A stretch of DNA of 64,000 bases from JAUVDZ01 sp042568205 (GCA_042568205.1 JBHPJE010000001.1:158722-222721); one strand, 5' to 3'. Positions 34,417-44,007 are shown, numbered from the stretch's first letter. The notes: a model not told the origin generated them from the letters alone. Numbers and translations: made by a program.

Positions 34417-36873
34417 ATGGAAGACACAAATCAACCTCAGGTGCCTGAGCAACAAACTCAGCAACCGGCACCTCAACCACAGGTTCCAACAGAACAACCT
34501 GTGCAACAAGCTCCAGCACCACAAGCTGAAGCGCCTCAAACTACAACACCTCAAACTCCAGCACCAGCACCTGCGCCAAAAAAAGGCAAAGGTATGTTTG
34601 CTGCTGTAGTAGGAGTCGTTGCAGCAGCAGTCCTCGCTTTCGGAGGATGGTATGCATATGATTCTGGTTTATTTGAAGCAGAAGAAAATCCACCATCACT
34701 TTCATTAGGTGGAGGACAATTTCAAGGTAAATCAGTTGAAACAACTTTTGGATTTTTAAAATTTGATGCTGGTGATGCTTATGAAGGAGCATCGAATCCA
34801 ACCTTTAAAACAGCTGCAAAAGGAGTTAGCTATTATTATTTTGCTGCTGACACAAGTTTTGATGCTGTTATTAAAAGTATTAAACCAAAAGTTGATCTTA
34901 AGATTTTATTAGCATTTTATGATGCAGAAGAACCTTGGGCAGGCAATAAACCAGATGCAGACCCTGTAAAATTGGGATGTTTTAAAGTATATCCAAAAGG
35001 ACCATATTTAAATACATGTGAAATAGCAGAAGGAGATTTAGGATCAACAGTAATAGGGAAAAAGCGTGCATTTGCAATTATTGCTAGTGATGATTATGAA
35101 TATAATTCTAATATGATTACAGATGCAAAAGAATTATCAGATAGTTTAACTATTCCTGATTTTAAAGGATGGACATTGCATCCAATTGCATCAACTATGG
35201 ATCTAACAGATCCAAAAATCAGATCAATCTGGGTTCAAAAAAATGCAAACGAATTTGAAAAATTATCTGATGTTGCAAGTTTAGATTCTTCTAGAGAATT
35301 TAAAATGGCTTGGTTAAAGCTTGGAACACCAGCAACATTTGGTTCAACAGGTGGAGGAGATACATCAGGTGAAACAGATACTACAGACACTACGGATACT
35401 ACAGACGCTACGGATACTACAGATACTACAGATACCACAGACACTACAGATACTACAGATACTACAGACACTACAGCAAATAATTGTACTTCATTGGAAA
35501 TTCCCGGAGACAGCCCACATCCTATTACTCAAGATTTTGATTCATCTTATGAAGGGAATTTAGTAATTAGTGTTGATGGAACTGATAATGTTGATACATT
35601 TATCTATTCAACAAAATTTGATGACACATTAACTACAAATAATTTTACATACAATGGTGAAGAAGAGTTACAAACAATGGATACAACTGTTAATTTAGAT
35701 GGTGGTCCTGTAAATGCTTGTGATTCACTTACAATTAATGTAACAGGGTATTCTCAGGATGGAGCAGCATTAACAGCTATAGATGGTTGTTCAGATGAAT
35801 TAGAAGTTATTAAAGAATCATCATTTATGGTTCAGGATCCTACTACAGGGAAAATGGTTAGTCCATGTACTATAGAATTAGTAAGTTTGAGAGAAGAATT
35901 AATGGATAAGGCTTCTGGAGGAACATCTGATTTGGAAAACAAACAGGAGCAAGATCCTTTTGAAGGTATAAGTGATGAACAAAAAGCTGCTATGATAGCA
36001 GCTAGGATCGCACTAACATGTGGTAATGATGCTCTAGATCATATTGAAACATGTGATGGTACGGATCTAGGAGGAAAAACTTGTAGTGATGTGGATGCAA
36101 CATTCACTGGCGGGACATTAACATGTGCAGCTGATTGTACAGCATTTGATACAAGTCAATGTACTACAGATTCATCTGGTGGAGGTGGCGTTCAACTTTG
36201 TGGAGATAATGAAATTAACCAATTTTTTGAAGAATGTGATGGAACTGATTTAGGAGGGAAAACTTGTGAAGATGTTAGCTCGAGCTTCACTGGAGGAGCA
36301 TTAAGATGTGCTGCTGATTGTAGAGGATTTAACACTACTCAGTGTACTTCAGCTTCAGGAACTGCTTCATCAGAAGATTATTTTGATATAGCTACTTCAC
36401 AACCTGGATTAAGTAGTGTTAGAATTATTAATGAAATGCAAACCGGACAAGATGTTTATGGAGATGCTATGGTAGCAGCTACTGTTCATCCAGTATTACT
36501 ATTTAAATTTGAAGATGATCAAGTGCCACTTAGTGAAATTAAATTTGAATATCATGGATGTTTTTCAGATGGAAATAAATTACCTGTAGCAATTCCAAAA
36601 TTATTTAAAGAAAGCGAATTTTTAGCTGCATATGGTCAAATAGCGACAGATATGGATTCAGAAGGGATTTCAGATGGAGTATTTAGTGCAGATGAAATAA
36701 ATTCGGTTCTTGAACCAGGTGTAAACTATCTACTTACTTTAGATCTTTCAAATTCAATTTGCCCATATGTAGAGAATAATCCGACACTTGGATCTGCTGT
36801 ATTTGCAACAGCAAATCCTTATCATACTGAGCAAACAGAATTAGCATTTGGTTTAAAAGACGATCTTATTTAA
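34417..36873 (+). CDS. Large single-pass surface protein with DTT repeat linker and Cys-rich repeats
   Basis: 818 aa. The N-terminus (1-55) is Pro/Gln-rich and probably cytoplasmic. One membrane helix lies at ~60-80 (AAVVGVVAAAVLAFGGW). The ectodomain has a beta-rich part (~95-310), an 11-unit Asp-Thr-Thr linker (321-353), another domain, and two related Cys repeats near 540-650 (CDGTDLGGKTC followed by FTGG and CAADC). These Cys repeats resemble myxococcal-type Cys-rich modules of surface proteins. No enzymatic motif seen. An intrinsic terminator follows the stop. Confidence 0.75.
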   Translation: MEDTNQPQVPEQQTQQPAPQPQVPTEQPVQQAPAPQAEAPQTTTPQTPAPAPAPKKGKGMFAAVVGVVAAAVLAFGGWYAYDSGLFEAEENPPSLSLGGGQFQGKSVETTFGFLKFDAGDAYEGASNPTFKTAAKGVSYYYFAADTSFDAVIKSIKPKVDLKILLAFYDAEEPWAGNKPDADPVKLGCFKVYPKGPYLNTCEIAEGDLGSTVIGKKRAFAIIASDDYEYNSNMITDAKELSDSLTIPDFKGWTLHPIASTMDLTDPKIRSIWVQKNANEFEKLSDVASLDSSREFKMAWLKLGTPATFGSTGGGDTSGETDTTDTTDTTDATDTTDTTDTTDTTDTTDTTDTTANNCTSLEIPGDSPHPITQDFDSSYEGNLVISVDGTDNVDTFIYSTKFDDTLTTNNFTYNGEEELQTMDTTVNLDGGPVNACDSLTINVTGYSQDGAALTAIDGCSDELEVIKESSFMVQDPTTGKMVSPCTIELVSLREELMDKASGGTSDLENKQEQDPFEGISDEQKAAMIAARIALTCGNDALDHIETCDGTDLGGKTCSDVDATFTGGTLTCAADCTAFDTSQCTTDSSGGGGVQLCGDNEINQFFEECDGTDLGGKTCEDVSSSFTGGALRCAADCRGFNTTQCTSASGTASSEDYFDIATSQPGLSSVRIINEMQTGQDVYGDAMVAATVHPVLLFKFEDDQVPLSEIKFEYHGCFSDGNKLPVAIPKLFKESEFLAAYGQIATDMDSEGISDGVFSADEINSVLEPGVNYLLTLDLSNSICPYVENNPTLGSAVFATANPYHTEQTELAFGLKDDLI
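35377..35475 (+). repeat. 9-bp minisatellite encoding Asp-Thr-Thr, 11 units
   Basis: Eleven in-frame 9-bp units of the type GAYACTACR, with one GACGCTACG variant. They encode an acidic, Thr-rich linker. Units differ only at wobble positions, compatible with slippage expansion. Confidence 0.95.
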
Positions 36874-36887
36874 TAAATTAATTCCCT

Positions 36888-36917
36888 AGCCCCAGTCTTC
36901 TAGATTGGGGCTTTTTC
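36888..36917 (+). terminator. Intrinsic terminator of the 34417 gene, overlapping the hflX stop
   Basis: AGCCCCA at 36888-36894 pairs with TGGGGCT at 36906-36912, followed by TTTTTC. The minus strand has no T-run, so it acts on plus-strand RNA. The hflX stop codon (36900-36902) lies in the loop. Confidence 0.85.
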
Positions 36918-37961
36918 TATTTTTGTAATTAGTTTTTCTAAACCTTTACCATCTCTTGCTGAAATTTTCACAGCATTTCTTTTTGGCATCTTAAAATCTA
37001 TAGCTTTATCTTTTTTATTGAACACATAAATTAAAGGCTTATGTTCGCATCCAAGGTTTTTTAATATCCCATCAACAACTTCAACTTTTTCATTCATATC
37101 AGAGTCACTACAATCTATTACGTGCAGTAAAAGGTCTGCTTCCTGCACTTCATCTAGTGTTGCCATGAATGATTTAATCAAAAATGGAGGAAGGTCTCTG
37201 ATGAATCCAATTGTATCAGCTATAAGTATTTTTTTTTGGATATTTGGAAGCCAAAGGTCACCGATTTTTGAGTCTAAAGTCGCGAATAGTTCATTGGCTA
37301 TATAAACTTTTTCTTTCTTGGTTAAAGCCTTTAATAAAGTTGATTTGCCGCTATTGGTATAGCCGACTAAAGCAGCAGTTTTGAGACCTTTCCTTTTTCT
37401 GATATTTCGTTGTTTTTTGTGGATTTTGCGGATTCCAGCTAGTTTTTTTTCAATGTCTTTTATGCGTGCTCTTAAATGTCTTTTTTGCACTTCAAGATAT
37501 TTTTCTCCAGGACCACGAGTGGCAATCCCACCTCCTATTCGAGAAAAACGCGTTCCGAGTCCATACAATTTTGGAAATTCATGTTGTAGAGTCGCAAGTT
37601 CAATCTGCATTTTTGCTTCTTCAGTCTTTGCATGTTTATCAAAGATTTTTAAAATCAAATCAACACGATCCCAAACAGGAATTTTAAATAACGTATGCAA
37701 ATGTTGAACTTGATTAGGCTTTAGTAAACCGTTAGCAATAACCATATCTGCCTTTTCATCCTTAGCTATGTCAGCAACCTCCTGAGCTTTACCAGTACCT
37801 AAAAATGTTTTTGCAGAAGGTCTTCCACGTTTTTGAATAATATTAACAATGACAATTCCGCCATAGGTATTAACCAGGCTCGAGAGTTCTTTTAAATCTT
37901 TTTCTGCTTTTTCTTTTGATTCGTCCTTTGGGATGATATCAATCAGGATCGCTCGTTTCAT
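36900..37961 (-). CDS. hflX: GTPase HflX
   Basis: 353 aa. The N-terminal HflX domain has RGRPSAKTFLGTGKAQEV, and the TRGPGEKYLE linker precedes a coiled coil and the GTPase domain: GYTNSGKST (G1), DTIGFIRDLP (G3) and NKKD (G4). HflX binds 50S or 70S ribosomes and splits stalled or hibernating ribosomes under stress. It starts one base after the yqeY stop, so they form an operon. Confidence 0.95.
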   Translation of the reverse strand: MKRAILIDIIPKDESKEKAEKDLKELSSLVNTYGGIVIVNIIQKRGRPSAKTFLGTGKAQEVADIAKDEKADMVIANGLLKPNQVQHLHTLFKIPVWDRVDLILKIFDKHAKTEEAKMQIELATLQHEFPKLYGLGTRFSRIGGGIATRGPGEKYLEVQKRHLRARIKDIEKKLAGIRKIHKKQRNIRKRKGLKTAALVGYTNSGKSTLLKALTKKEKVYIANELFATLDSKIGDLWLPNIQKKILIADTIGFIRDLPPFLIKSFMATLDEVQEADLLLHVIDCSDSDMNEKVEVVDGILKNLGCEHKPLIYVFNKKDKAIDFKMPKRNAVKISARDGKGLEKLITKIEKAPI

Positions 37962-38408
37962 TTATTGTAGGAGTTCCATTACTATTTGATTTACTAACTT
38001 GCCGTCAGCTTTTCCTTTAAGTTTAGGCATAATCGCTCCCATAACTTTTCCCATGTCTGCCTTTGATTCTGCACCAGATGATGCAATTCCTTCTTTAACA
38101 ATTTCGCGAACTTCATCTTCGCCCATTTGTTCAGGAAGGTAAGATTCAAGAATTTTTGCTTCAGCAGCTTCTTTATCAGCCATTTCTACTCTGTCGCCGT
38201 TTCTGAATTGTTCTTCTGAATCTTTTCGTTGTTTAACTTGTTTTTGAATAAGTGAAGTTACAACTTCATCAGTTGCTTCTTTATCTGCTCCTGAAACTTC
38301 ATACTTCATGATTTCAGCTTTGAGCATTCTTAGTGTTGATGTTTGGGCTTCATCCTTTGCTTTCATCGCCTTAGTTAAATCGTTTTGAATTTGTTCTTTG
38401 AGAGACAT
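37962..38408 (-). CDS. yqeY: GatB/YqeY domain-containing protein
   Basis: 148 aa, the YqeY family: MSLKEQIQNDLTKAMKAKD, LRMLKAEI, KQVKQRKDSEEQFRNG and MGKVMGAIMPKLKGKADG. The fold is related to the tail domain of GatB. A tRNA-related role is suspected in the family but not established. Forms an operon with hflX. Confidence 0.93.
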   Translation of the reverse strand: MSLKEQIQNDLTKAMKAKDEAQTSTLRMLKAEIMKYEVSGADKEATDEVVTSLIQKQVKQRKDSEEQFRNGDRVEMADKEAAEAKILESYLPEQMGEDEVREIVKEGIASSGAESKADMGKVMGAIMPKLKGKADGKLVNQIVMELLQ

Positions 38409-38426
38409 AAATTTTTGTTAAATACA

Positions 38427-38455
38427 CTTATACAATTTACCAGAATGATTGAAAA
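38427..38455 (-). promoter_or_regulatory. Possible promoter for yqeY-hflX
   Basis: Minus strand TTTTCA, 17 bases, TATAAG, about 20 nt before the start codon. Confidence 0.4.
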
Positions 38456-38465
38456 TATGGAAATG

Positions 38466-38493
38466 TTGACAATTTGGCTTGATCTAGTATATT
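38466..38493 (+). promoter_or_regulatory. Promoter for the 702-aa protein gene
   Basis: TTGACA, 16 bases, TATATT; predicted leader about 28 nt. Confidence 0.6.
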
Positions 38494-38527
38494 TATTTCC
38501 TGTTTTAATTAGATAACCAACTTAAAT

Positions 38528-40636
38528 ATGACTAATAAACCTGGAGATAAAACCCTTGGTGAACAATTAGCTGGAGATGTTCGTGATGCAGCAACTGCCG
38601 AAGCCATAGCTGCCGATAAAGAGGCCATAACTGCAGTGGAGGAAGATAGCCCTGGATTAAATTTAGCTCAATTAGCAGAACAATCACCTGGTGTTGAAGC
38701 AAAAGCTGCAGAACTACAACAAGAAACACAAGTGAACGTTGCTGCGCTACCACTTGAAGAACAATTTGTTTTACAACATCTTGGCACATTTAAATTTGAT
38801 CAGCCAGATGATTTAATAACTGTAGAAACTGATGAACCTTGGAAAGTTTTAGCTCCAAGGCCGAGAATGTTCCAGGAAGCATTTTGTCGACAGCCATTTA
38901 TTGCACATAAAGATGGGAAAACAGATGACAAGGAATATAATGATGGAATTATTGATTATGCGCTTGTAAGTCCAATGTTATTCCCTGAAACTTTATGGGA
39001 GCATGTAACTGGAGTTGTACCTAATGGAACTAAAACGTCACATGAAGGTATGAAAGCTAGATATATTTTGACAGGTCAATTAAAATCATTATTCCAAAAC
39101 ATACAACCGATTTGTGATGATAATTTGGAACCGATTAAAGAGGATTCAGGTAGAATTAGTGTTCTTCCTAGATATAATGATAAACTAACAGCAGTAAATG
39201 TTCAACAACCTTGGCCAAGAGGATCAATCATTGTTTCAAGTAATCCAACAAGAAAAGAAGGTCCAAAAAGACATTTTTCTTTTTATGATAATTTTTATTC
39301 TTTTTTAAGATCACTTAAACACACTCTTAATAATTATTCAGGAAGATATGCTATTAGAGATTTGGAAAAACGATCAGAATTTGAAGTACTAAATCAATTG
39401 AGATCTGATATCCGAGCTTCTATCGATACTCTTCAAAATTGGAAAAAGCTTTCACCTGATCAAAAAGAAGAAGTTCAGGGGATGATAAAAGAACTTAAAG
39501 GGCTACTTGCAGGAGTTAAAGATCAATATAAGATAATGGCAAAAGATCATTTAGGAGATGCTGAATCATTAAAAGAGCGACAAAGTCAGAAATATAATTC
39601 AGGATGTACTTGTGCAAAATTAGTTGGTGGATTTAATGATGTAATGGAAAGATTTAGAAATTGCGTGGGGATTGAAAAATCAGTAGAAGACAGTTTGGTA
39701 CAGCTTGAAGAGACTCAAGAAGCTGTAGAGCTGATTTTTACTAATTTAGATATCAATTTAGATCAATTAATTGGTGATGATTTTTTTAATAAAAATCGAT
39801 TTTTACGTGAAGAGGGGGCAGCTGAATACGTATTAGAAAATGCTCAAAATATTACTGAACGATTAGACCAGGATTTGATTGCTCAATTAGAAGCACTAGT
39901 TGAAAATGATTCACTTCCTGCTCCATATCCGCAGTGGGCAGAAGCAATGCGCCAAAACTTAAAAGCAGCTCAAATCATAATTAAGAGAATCGGACAAATG
40001 GATGAAAAGGAAGTTAAAGCTTTAGGACCTGTTGGATTGGAAAAAGTACATGAAGAAGCCATGAAAAACATGACAAGAGCTGATGTTGCTTCAAGATGTA
40101 TAGATACTCAAATGGAATTGTCTTCAATTATTAATAAAATTCTTACAAGGCCTTGGGATTTTGATCCAATAACTTTATATGATGATGTAGATACGGTACA
40201 TCGACTATTGGATCCACATGCATATAGAGAGCATTATCCTATTGGTGATGTTGGAGCAAAAGTTTTATTTAAAATAAAGGAAGTTGATCAGTTAAGTCAG
40301 TATTGTAGGGATCTTAAACATATGTTAAAGGGATGGCAAAGAGAAAGAATGAGAATTGGAGATGAACAAGAATGGTATCAAGGAACATATCAAGATATTC
40401 CAACTGAGGAATATTTAGAAAATCTTTGTGGATTTGAAGATGCAAAGATTGATTTAGATGTTACTCATTTAAATCGAGTTTACGATGATATTAGAGCTTA
40501 TGATTTTGAAAAGTTATTTAAAATACTTGCAAAGCCTAATGGAGTTCACAGAAGAACTTCAGTTGCTCACAGATTCCTTGAAAATATGAATCTATATCTT
40601 AAAACAGTTGAAGACACGCCTGCGGCTGGAGAGTAA
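38528..40636 (+). CDS. 702-aa helical hypothetical protein
   Basis: No family recognised. Residues 1-85 are Ala/Glu-rich and probably disordered. A mixed alpha/beta part with several Trp and Pro residues follows (~95-270, for example TVETDEPWKVLAPRPRMFQEAF), and the rest is helical. No signal peptide or membrane helix. It is a monocistronic unit with a good promoter. Its stop directly abuts the lon stop codon, with no room for a terminator. Confidence 0.72.
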   Translation: MTNKPGDKTLGEQLAGDVRDAATAEAIAADKEAITAVEEDSPGLNLAQLAEQSPGVEAKAAELQQETQVNVAALPLEEQFVLQHLGTFKFDQPDDLITVETDEPWKVLAPRPRMFQEAFCRQPFIAHKDGKTDDKEYNDGIIDYALVSPMLFPETLWEHVTGVVPNGTKTSHEGMKARYILTGQLKSLFQNIQPICDDNLEPIKEDSGRISVLPRYNDKLTAVNVQQPWPRGSIIVSSNPTRKEGPKRHFSFYDNFYSFLRSLKHTLNNYSGRYAIRDLEKRSEFEVLNQLRSDIRASIDTLQNWKKLSPDQKEEVQGMIKELKGLLAGVKDQYKIMAKDHLGDAESLKERQSQKYNSGCTCAKLVGGFNDVMERFRNCVGIEKSVEDSLVQLEETQEAVELIFTNLDINLDQLIGDDFFNKNRFLREEGAAEYVLENAQNITERLDQDLIAQLEALVENDSLPAPYPQWAEAMRQNLKAAQIIIKRIGQMDEKEVKALGPVGLEKVHEEAMKNMTRADVASRCIDTQMELSSIINKILTRPWDFDPITLYDDVDTVHRLLDPHAYREHYPIGDVGAKVLFKIKEVDQLSQYCRDLKHMLKGWQRERMRIGDEQEWYQGTYQDIPTEEYLENLCGFEDAKIDLDVTHLNRVYDDIRAYDFEKLFKILAKPNGVHRRTSVAHRFLENMNLYLKTVEDTPAAGE

Positions 40637-42985
40637 TTAGATAGCGATGCCAATTACATCGTCTAAAGACTTAGCGTAGATAAACTTGATACCTTTCAAA
40701 AGGTGCTCTTCAATATCTTTTAAGTCTTTCTTGTTATCTTCTGGAATGATGATTGTTTTGATTCCGTTTCTTCTAGCAGCAAGAACTTTCTCTTTAAGTC
40801 CACCGATTGGTAGAATTCGCCCCTGAAGTGTGATTTCTCCGGTCATTGCAACGTTTCTATTCACTTTTTTACCTGTGAATAATGATAAAAGGGCTGTTCC
40901 TAGGGTAATACCTGCAGAAGGTCCGTCTTTTGGAGTTGCACCTTCAGGAACATGCACATGAATATCAATATTTTTAAATGCTGTGTCTTTGATTTTGAAT
41001 TTTTTTGCGTTTGATCTTATGTAACTTAAAGCAGCTTTTGCTGATTCCTGCATAACCTCACCTAAGTGGCCGGTTAAAATTAACTGATTTTGACCTGACA
41101 TTTTAGTTGCTTCAATAAATATCATTTCTCCACCAGCTTGAGTCCATGCAAGTCCAGTTGCTACACCTATTGTGTCTTTTTCTTGTTTCATATCTTCATA
41201 AAATTGCTCAACTCCTAATAATTCAGAAACCATTTTTTTATCAACTATTTTTGTTTTTTTGTTTTTTTCAAGCATTTTTTTAGCAATCTTTCGGCAAATC
41301 TTAGCGATTTCTCTTTCTAAATCCCTTACTCCTGCTTCTCTTGTATATCTTCTTACAATATATGAAAGTGCTTCATCTTTAATTTTAAAAGGATTTTTAT
41401 TAAGACCATTCAATTTAATTTCTTTTGGAACAAGATATCTTTTAGCAATCTGGATTTTTTCCTCTTCTGTATATCCAGGAAGCTCAATAACCTCCATTCT
41501 GTCCAATAAAGCAGGAGGTATCGGATCCAAAATATTCGCAGTTGTTATAAATAAAACATTTGAAAGATCAAACGGAACATCTAAATAGTGATCATTAAAT
41601 GAATAATTAAGCTCAGGATCTAAAACTTCTATCAAAGCTGAAGCTGGATCTCCCTGGAATTGCGCAGTTCCAAGTTTATCAATTTCATCAAGCATTATTA
41701 CAGGATTGTTTTCACCTGCTCTTTTAAGATGCTGAACAATTGATCCTGGCATCGCACCTACATAAGTACGTCTGTGCCCTCTAATCTCTGATTCATCATG
41801 CATGCCACCCAGACTCATTTGAACGAATTTTCTACCTAAAGATCGCGCAATACTTCGACCTAAACTAGACTTTCCAACACCTGGAGGCCCAACAAAACAC
41901 ATTATTGTTGCACCTGTTTTATCCTGCATCTGACAAATAGCTAAATATTCTAGAATTCTTTCTTTAATTTCTTTTAATCCATAATGATCTTCATCTAAAA
42001 TTTTTCTAGCTTTTTTAATGTCGATTTTTGTTTTGCTGCTCTTGTCCCAAGGCATTTCATAAAGCCACTCAATGTAGTTGTGAACAACATTATATTCAGG
42101 TGAAATTGGAAAAATACGCTTAAGTCGTTTAAGTTCATCCATTGCGATTTTTTCAACTTCTTTTGGCATTTTCGCTTTTTTAATTTCTTTTTCTAAATGA
42201 TGTATTTCTTTTTCTTCAGCTACTTTTTCATCATCTTCTTCACCAAGTTCTTTTTGAATTGCTTTAAGCTCTTGTCTAAGCATAAATTCACGCTCTGACT
42301 TAGTCATTTCTTTCTCTACTTCACTGTGAATTTTCCCTCTAACCTCTAACATTCTGATTTCTTTTCCTAATTGTTTAATAATTGCCTTCATTCTTTCTTT
42401 CGTATCCCGAATTTCTAAAAGAAATTGCTTTTCACGGATTGGAGAAGTGATATATGAGCAAGCTAAATCACATAATTCTTCATAATTTGTAATATTCTGA
42501 AGATTGATCATTACCTCATCAGGTAATGGTTTTCCCAGTGATGAACTTGTTTCTAAAAGTGATCGTATTTCTATTGCTAAACCATCTCCTTCTTCAGATT
42601 TTTCTAATGTATGAGGAACTTCCTTAATTTTAGCTTCTAAATATGGTGCTTCTTGTAAATACTCATCAACTTCAAATCTAGATGCTCCTTCAACTAGAAT
42701 CATTGCATCATTAGCCTGCCCTTTAATAACCTGAATAATATGGCAAGAAGTACCGATTTTAAATAAATTGTCAGTTGGTGGAACTTCTTTATCTGTATTT
42801 TTATATGAAACAGCACCAATAAGCTCTTCTTTTTCGAATTTTTCGTTTATTACATCAATATAATCAGGATTTTTCACATAAATTGAAACAACCATAGTAG
42901 GGAACACCACTAATTCTTTTATTGGGAGAATAAACAGCGTTTCGGGTAGTTCTGGCTTTGATTTGTCAGATGGTTTTATTTGCAT
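40637..42985 (-). CDS. lon: ATP-dependent Lon protease
   Basis: 782 aa, full length. The N-terminal substrate-binding domain starts after LPETLFILPIKELVVFP. The AAA+ module has FVGPPGVGKSSLG (Walker A) and PVIMLDEIDKLG (Walker B). The proteolytic domain carries the Ser-Lys dyad in KDGPSAGIT (Ser690) and IGGLKEK (Lys733). It degrades misfolded and regulatory proteins in the cytoplasm. Uniquely among the starts I inspected, an AGGA lies at proper spacing before the ATG. No CIRCE or other heat-shock operator was seen. Confidence 0.97.
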   Translation of the reverse strand: MQIKPSDKSKPELPETLFILPIKELVVFPTMVVSIYVKNPDYIDVINEKFEKEELIGAVSYKNTDKEVPPTDNLFKIGTSCHIIQVIKGQANDAMILVEGASRFEVDEYLQEAPYLEAKIKEVPHTLEKSEEGDGLAIEIRSLLETSSSLGKPLPDEVMINLQNITNYEELCDLACSYITSPIREKQFLLEIRDTKERMKAIIKQLGKEIRMLEVRGKIHSEVEKEMTKSEREFMLRQELKAIQKELGEEDDEKVAEEKEIHHLEKEIKKAKMPKEVEKIAMDELKRLKRIFPISPEYNVVHNYIEWLYEMPWDKSSKTKIDIKKARKILDEDHYGLKEIKERILEYLAICQMQDKTGATIMCFVGPPGVGKSSLGRSIARSLGRKFVQMSLGGMHDESEIRGHRRTYVGAMPGSIVQHLKRAGENNPVIMLDEIDKLGTAQFQGDPASALIEVLDPELNYSFNDHYLDVPFDLSNVLFITTANILDPIPPALLDRMEVIELPGYTEEEKIQIAKRYLVPKEIKLNGLNKNPFKIKDEALSYIVRRYTREAGVRDLEREIAKICRKIAKKMLEKNKKTKIVDKKMVSELLGVEQFYEDMKQEKDTIGVATGLAWTQAGGEMIFIEATKMSGQNQLILTGHLGEVMQESAKAALSYIRSNAKKFKIKDTAFKNIDIHVHVPEGATPKDGPSAGITLGTALLSLFTGKKVNRNVAMTGEITLQGRILPIGGLKEKVLAARRNGIKTIIIPEDNKKDLKDIEEHLLKGIKFIYAKSLDDVIGIAI

Positions 42986-43009
42986 AATTTTCCTAATTTA
43001 CATCATATT

Positions 43010-43038
43010 ATTATACCTTATTTATTTACGATTGTCTA
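43010..43038 (-). promoter_or_regulatory. Promoter for lon
   Basis: Minus strand TAGACA, 17 bases, TATAAT; predicted leader about 18 nt, containing AGGA five bases before the ATG. Confidence 0.55.
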
Positions 43039-43074
43039 CTCCGCGCTATTGTGTTTTTGGCTTTATTGTGGTAT

Positions 43075-43080
43075 TATAAT
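43075..43080 (+). promoter_or_regulatory. -10 element for the cupredoxin gene
   Basis: A perfect TATAAT about 27 nt before the ATG. No strong -35 at the right distance. It lies about 60 bp from the divergent lon -10. Confidence 0.4.
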
Positions 43081-43107
43081 ATGATCTAAAATTAAAAATC
43101 TATAACT

Positions 43108-43947
43108 ATGGACACAAAAACAAAAATTCACACTATTATCTCGCTTGTGCTTGTAGCTGCCATTACTGGACTTGCTATCTGGGCACAAACACCTTCTTCA
43201 GACTTAAAAGCTGATATTTTAAGTACTGATACGGTGTTAGTACGAATTCAGGACTTTGCATTCGATCCTGATGTTGTACGCATTGATGCTGATACTACAG
43301 TTTCATGGCTTCATGATGAGACTGAAGAATTTGGAGAAGTTGAGCATGTAATTAGCTCATTTGATCCTGATGACGCTTCTCAAGGTGGAGTTGAATTTGA
43401 AAGTGAGACTCTATATTTAGGGGATACTTTCAGTAGAACATTCTCAACTGAAGGAGTTTACAATTATCAATGTGGACTTCACCCATTCATGACTGGAAAA
43501 ATATGTGTAGGTGAAGAATCAGAACTCATAGATGAAGATTGTGCAGTTGAATTAACTGACCTTGATGAACCAGCTTTAGGTGAAGATGATTTAGATGCAG
43601 CAGCAGATGAGGATTTTGCTGATGAAGATATTTTAGCAGATGATGATGACGACGACGATGATGATGCATTAGCATTAGATGATGAAGATGCAGTAGATCT
43701 ATTATTAGAAGAAGATGAGGATACCGATGTTAGCTTATTTGATGCAGCTGATGAAGAATTTGAATCAGATACATTAAACTTTAATGGAGAAGAATTTGTA
43801 TTTGTTCAGCCTGAAGCAAACGCTGACGATGCAACAACTGCAGAAGGCAGTGAATTAGCAGATTCAGGACCAGAACATATGATTTATTTACTACTGTTAG
43901 CAGTAGCATTCTATGGAGCAAAGAAATTATCGCCAAAGAAGCGCTAA
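43108..43947 (+). CDS. Cupredoxin (plastocyanin/amicyanin-like) with acidic linker and sortase-type C-terminal signal
   Basis: 279 aa. Signal peptide or anchor at ~8-26. The blue-copper domain (~42-135) has the ligand set His80 (VEHV), Cys122, His125 and Met128 in YQCGLHPFM, the amicyanin-type C-x2-H-x2-M spacing. A long Asp/Glu-rich linker follows (~155-205). The C-terminus is LADSG (250-254), Pro-Glu, a hydrophobic helix and a KKLSPKKR tail, the plan of an LAXTG-like sorting signal. The protein is likely exported, copper-loaded and attached at the cell surface. A sortase is encoded at 56004. Electron transfer or copper handling is expected; no redox partner gene is nearby. Confidence 0.85.
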   Translation: MDTKTKIHTIISLVLVAAITGLAIWAQTPSSDLKADILSTDTVLVRIQDFAFDPDVVRIDADTTVSWLHDETEEFGEVEHVISSFDPDDASQGGVEFESETLYLGDTFSRTFSTEGVYNYQCGLHPFMTGKICVGEESELIDEDCAVELTDLDEPALGEDDLDAAADEDFADEDILADDDDDDDDDALALDDEDAVDLLLEEDEDTDVSLFDAADEEFESDTLNFNGEEFVFVQPEANADDATTAEGSELADSGPEHMIYLLLLAVAFYGAKKLSPKKR

Positions 43948-43979
43948 AAGCTTGCTTTTTCTCTAGATTAATTTAAACT

Positions 43980-44005
43980 AGCCCTACAGAAATGTAGGGC
44001 TTTTT
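43980..44005 (+). terminator. Intrinsic terminator ending two bases before the cdaA start
   Basis: AGCCCTACA, GAAA tetraloop, TGTAGGGCT, then TTTT: a perfect 9-bp stem. It ends the cupredoxin transcript. The cdaA ATG begins at 44008, so cdaA must be read through this hairpin or transcribed from a start within it. Confidence 0.9.
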
Positions 44006-44007
44006 AT

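Noticed and set aside
35377..35475. CRISPR-like array
   Set aside because: The repeats are 9 bp, contiguous, in frame and without spacers; they are a coding minisatellite.
35235..35563. Frames on both strands across the DTT repeat
   Set aside because: Low-complexity shadows (Ser-Val or Leu-Gln repeats) of the real coding frame.
42986..43107. CIRCE-type heat-shock operator upstream of lon
   Set aside because: No GAGTGCTAA inverted repeat is present; only overlapping divergent sigma70-type promoters are seen.
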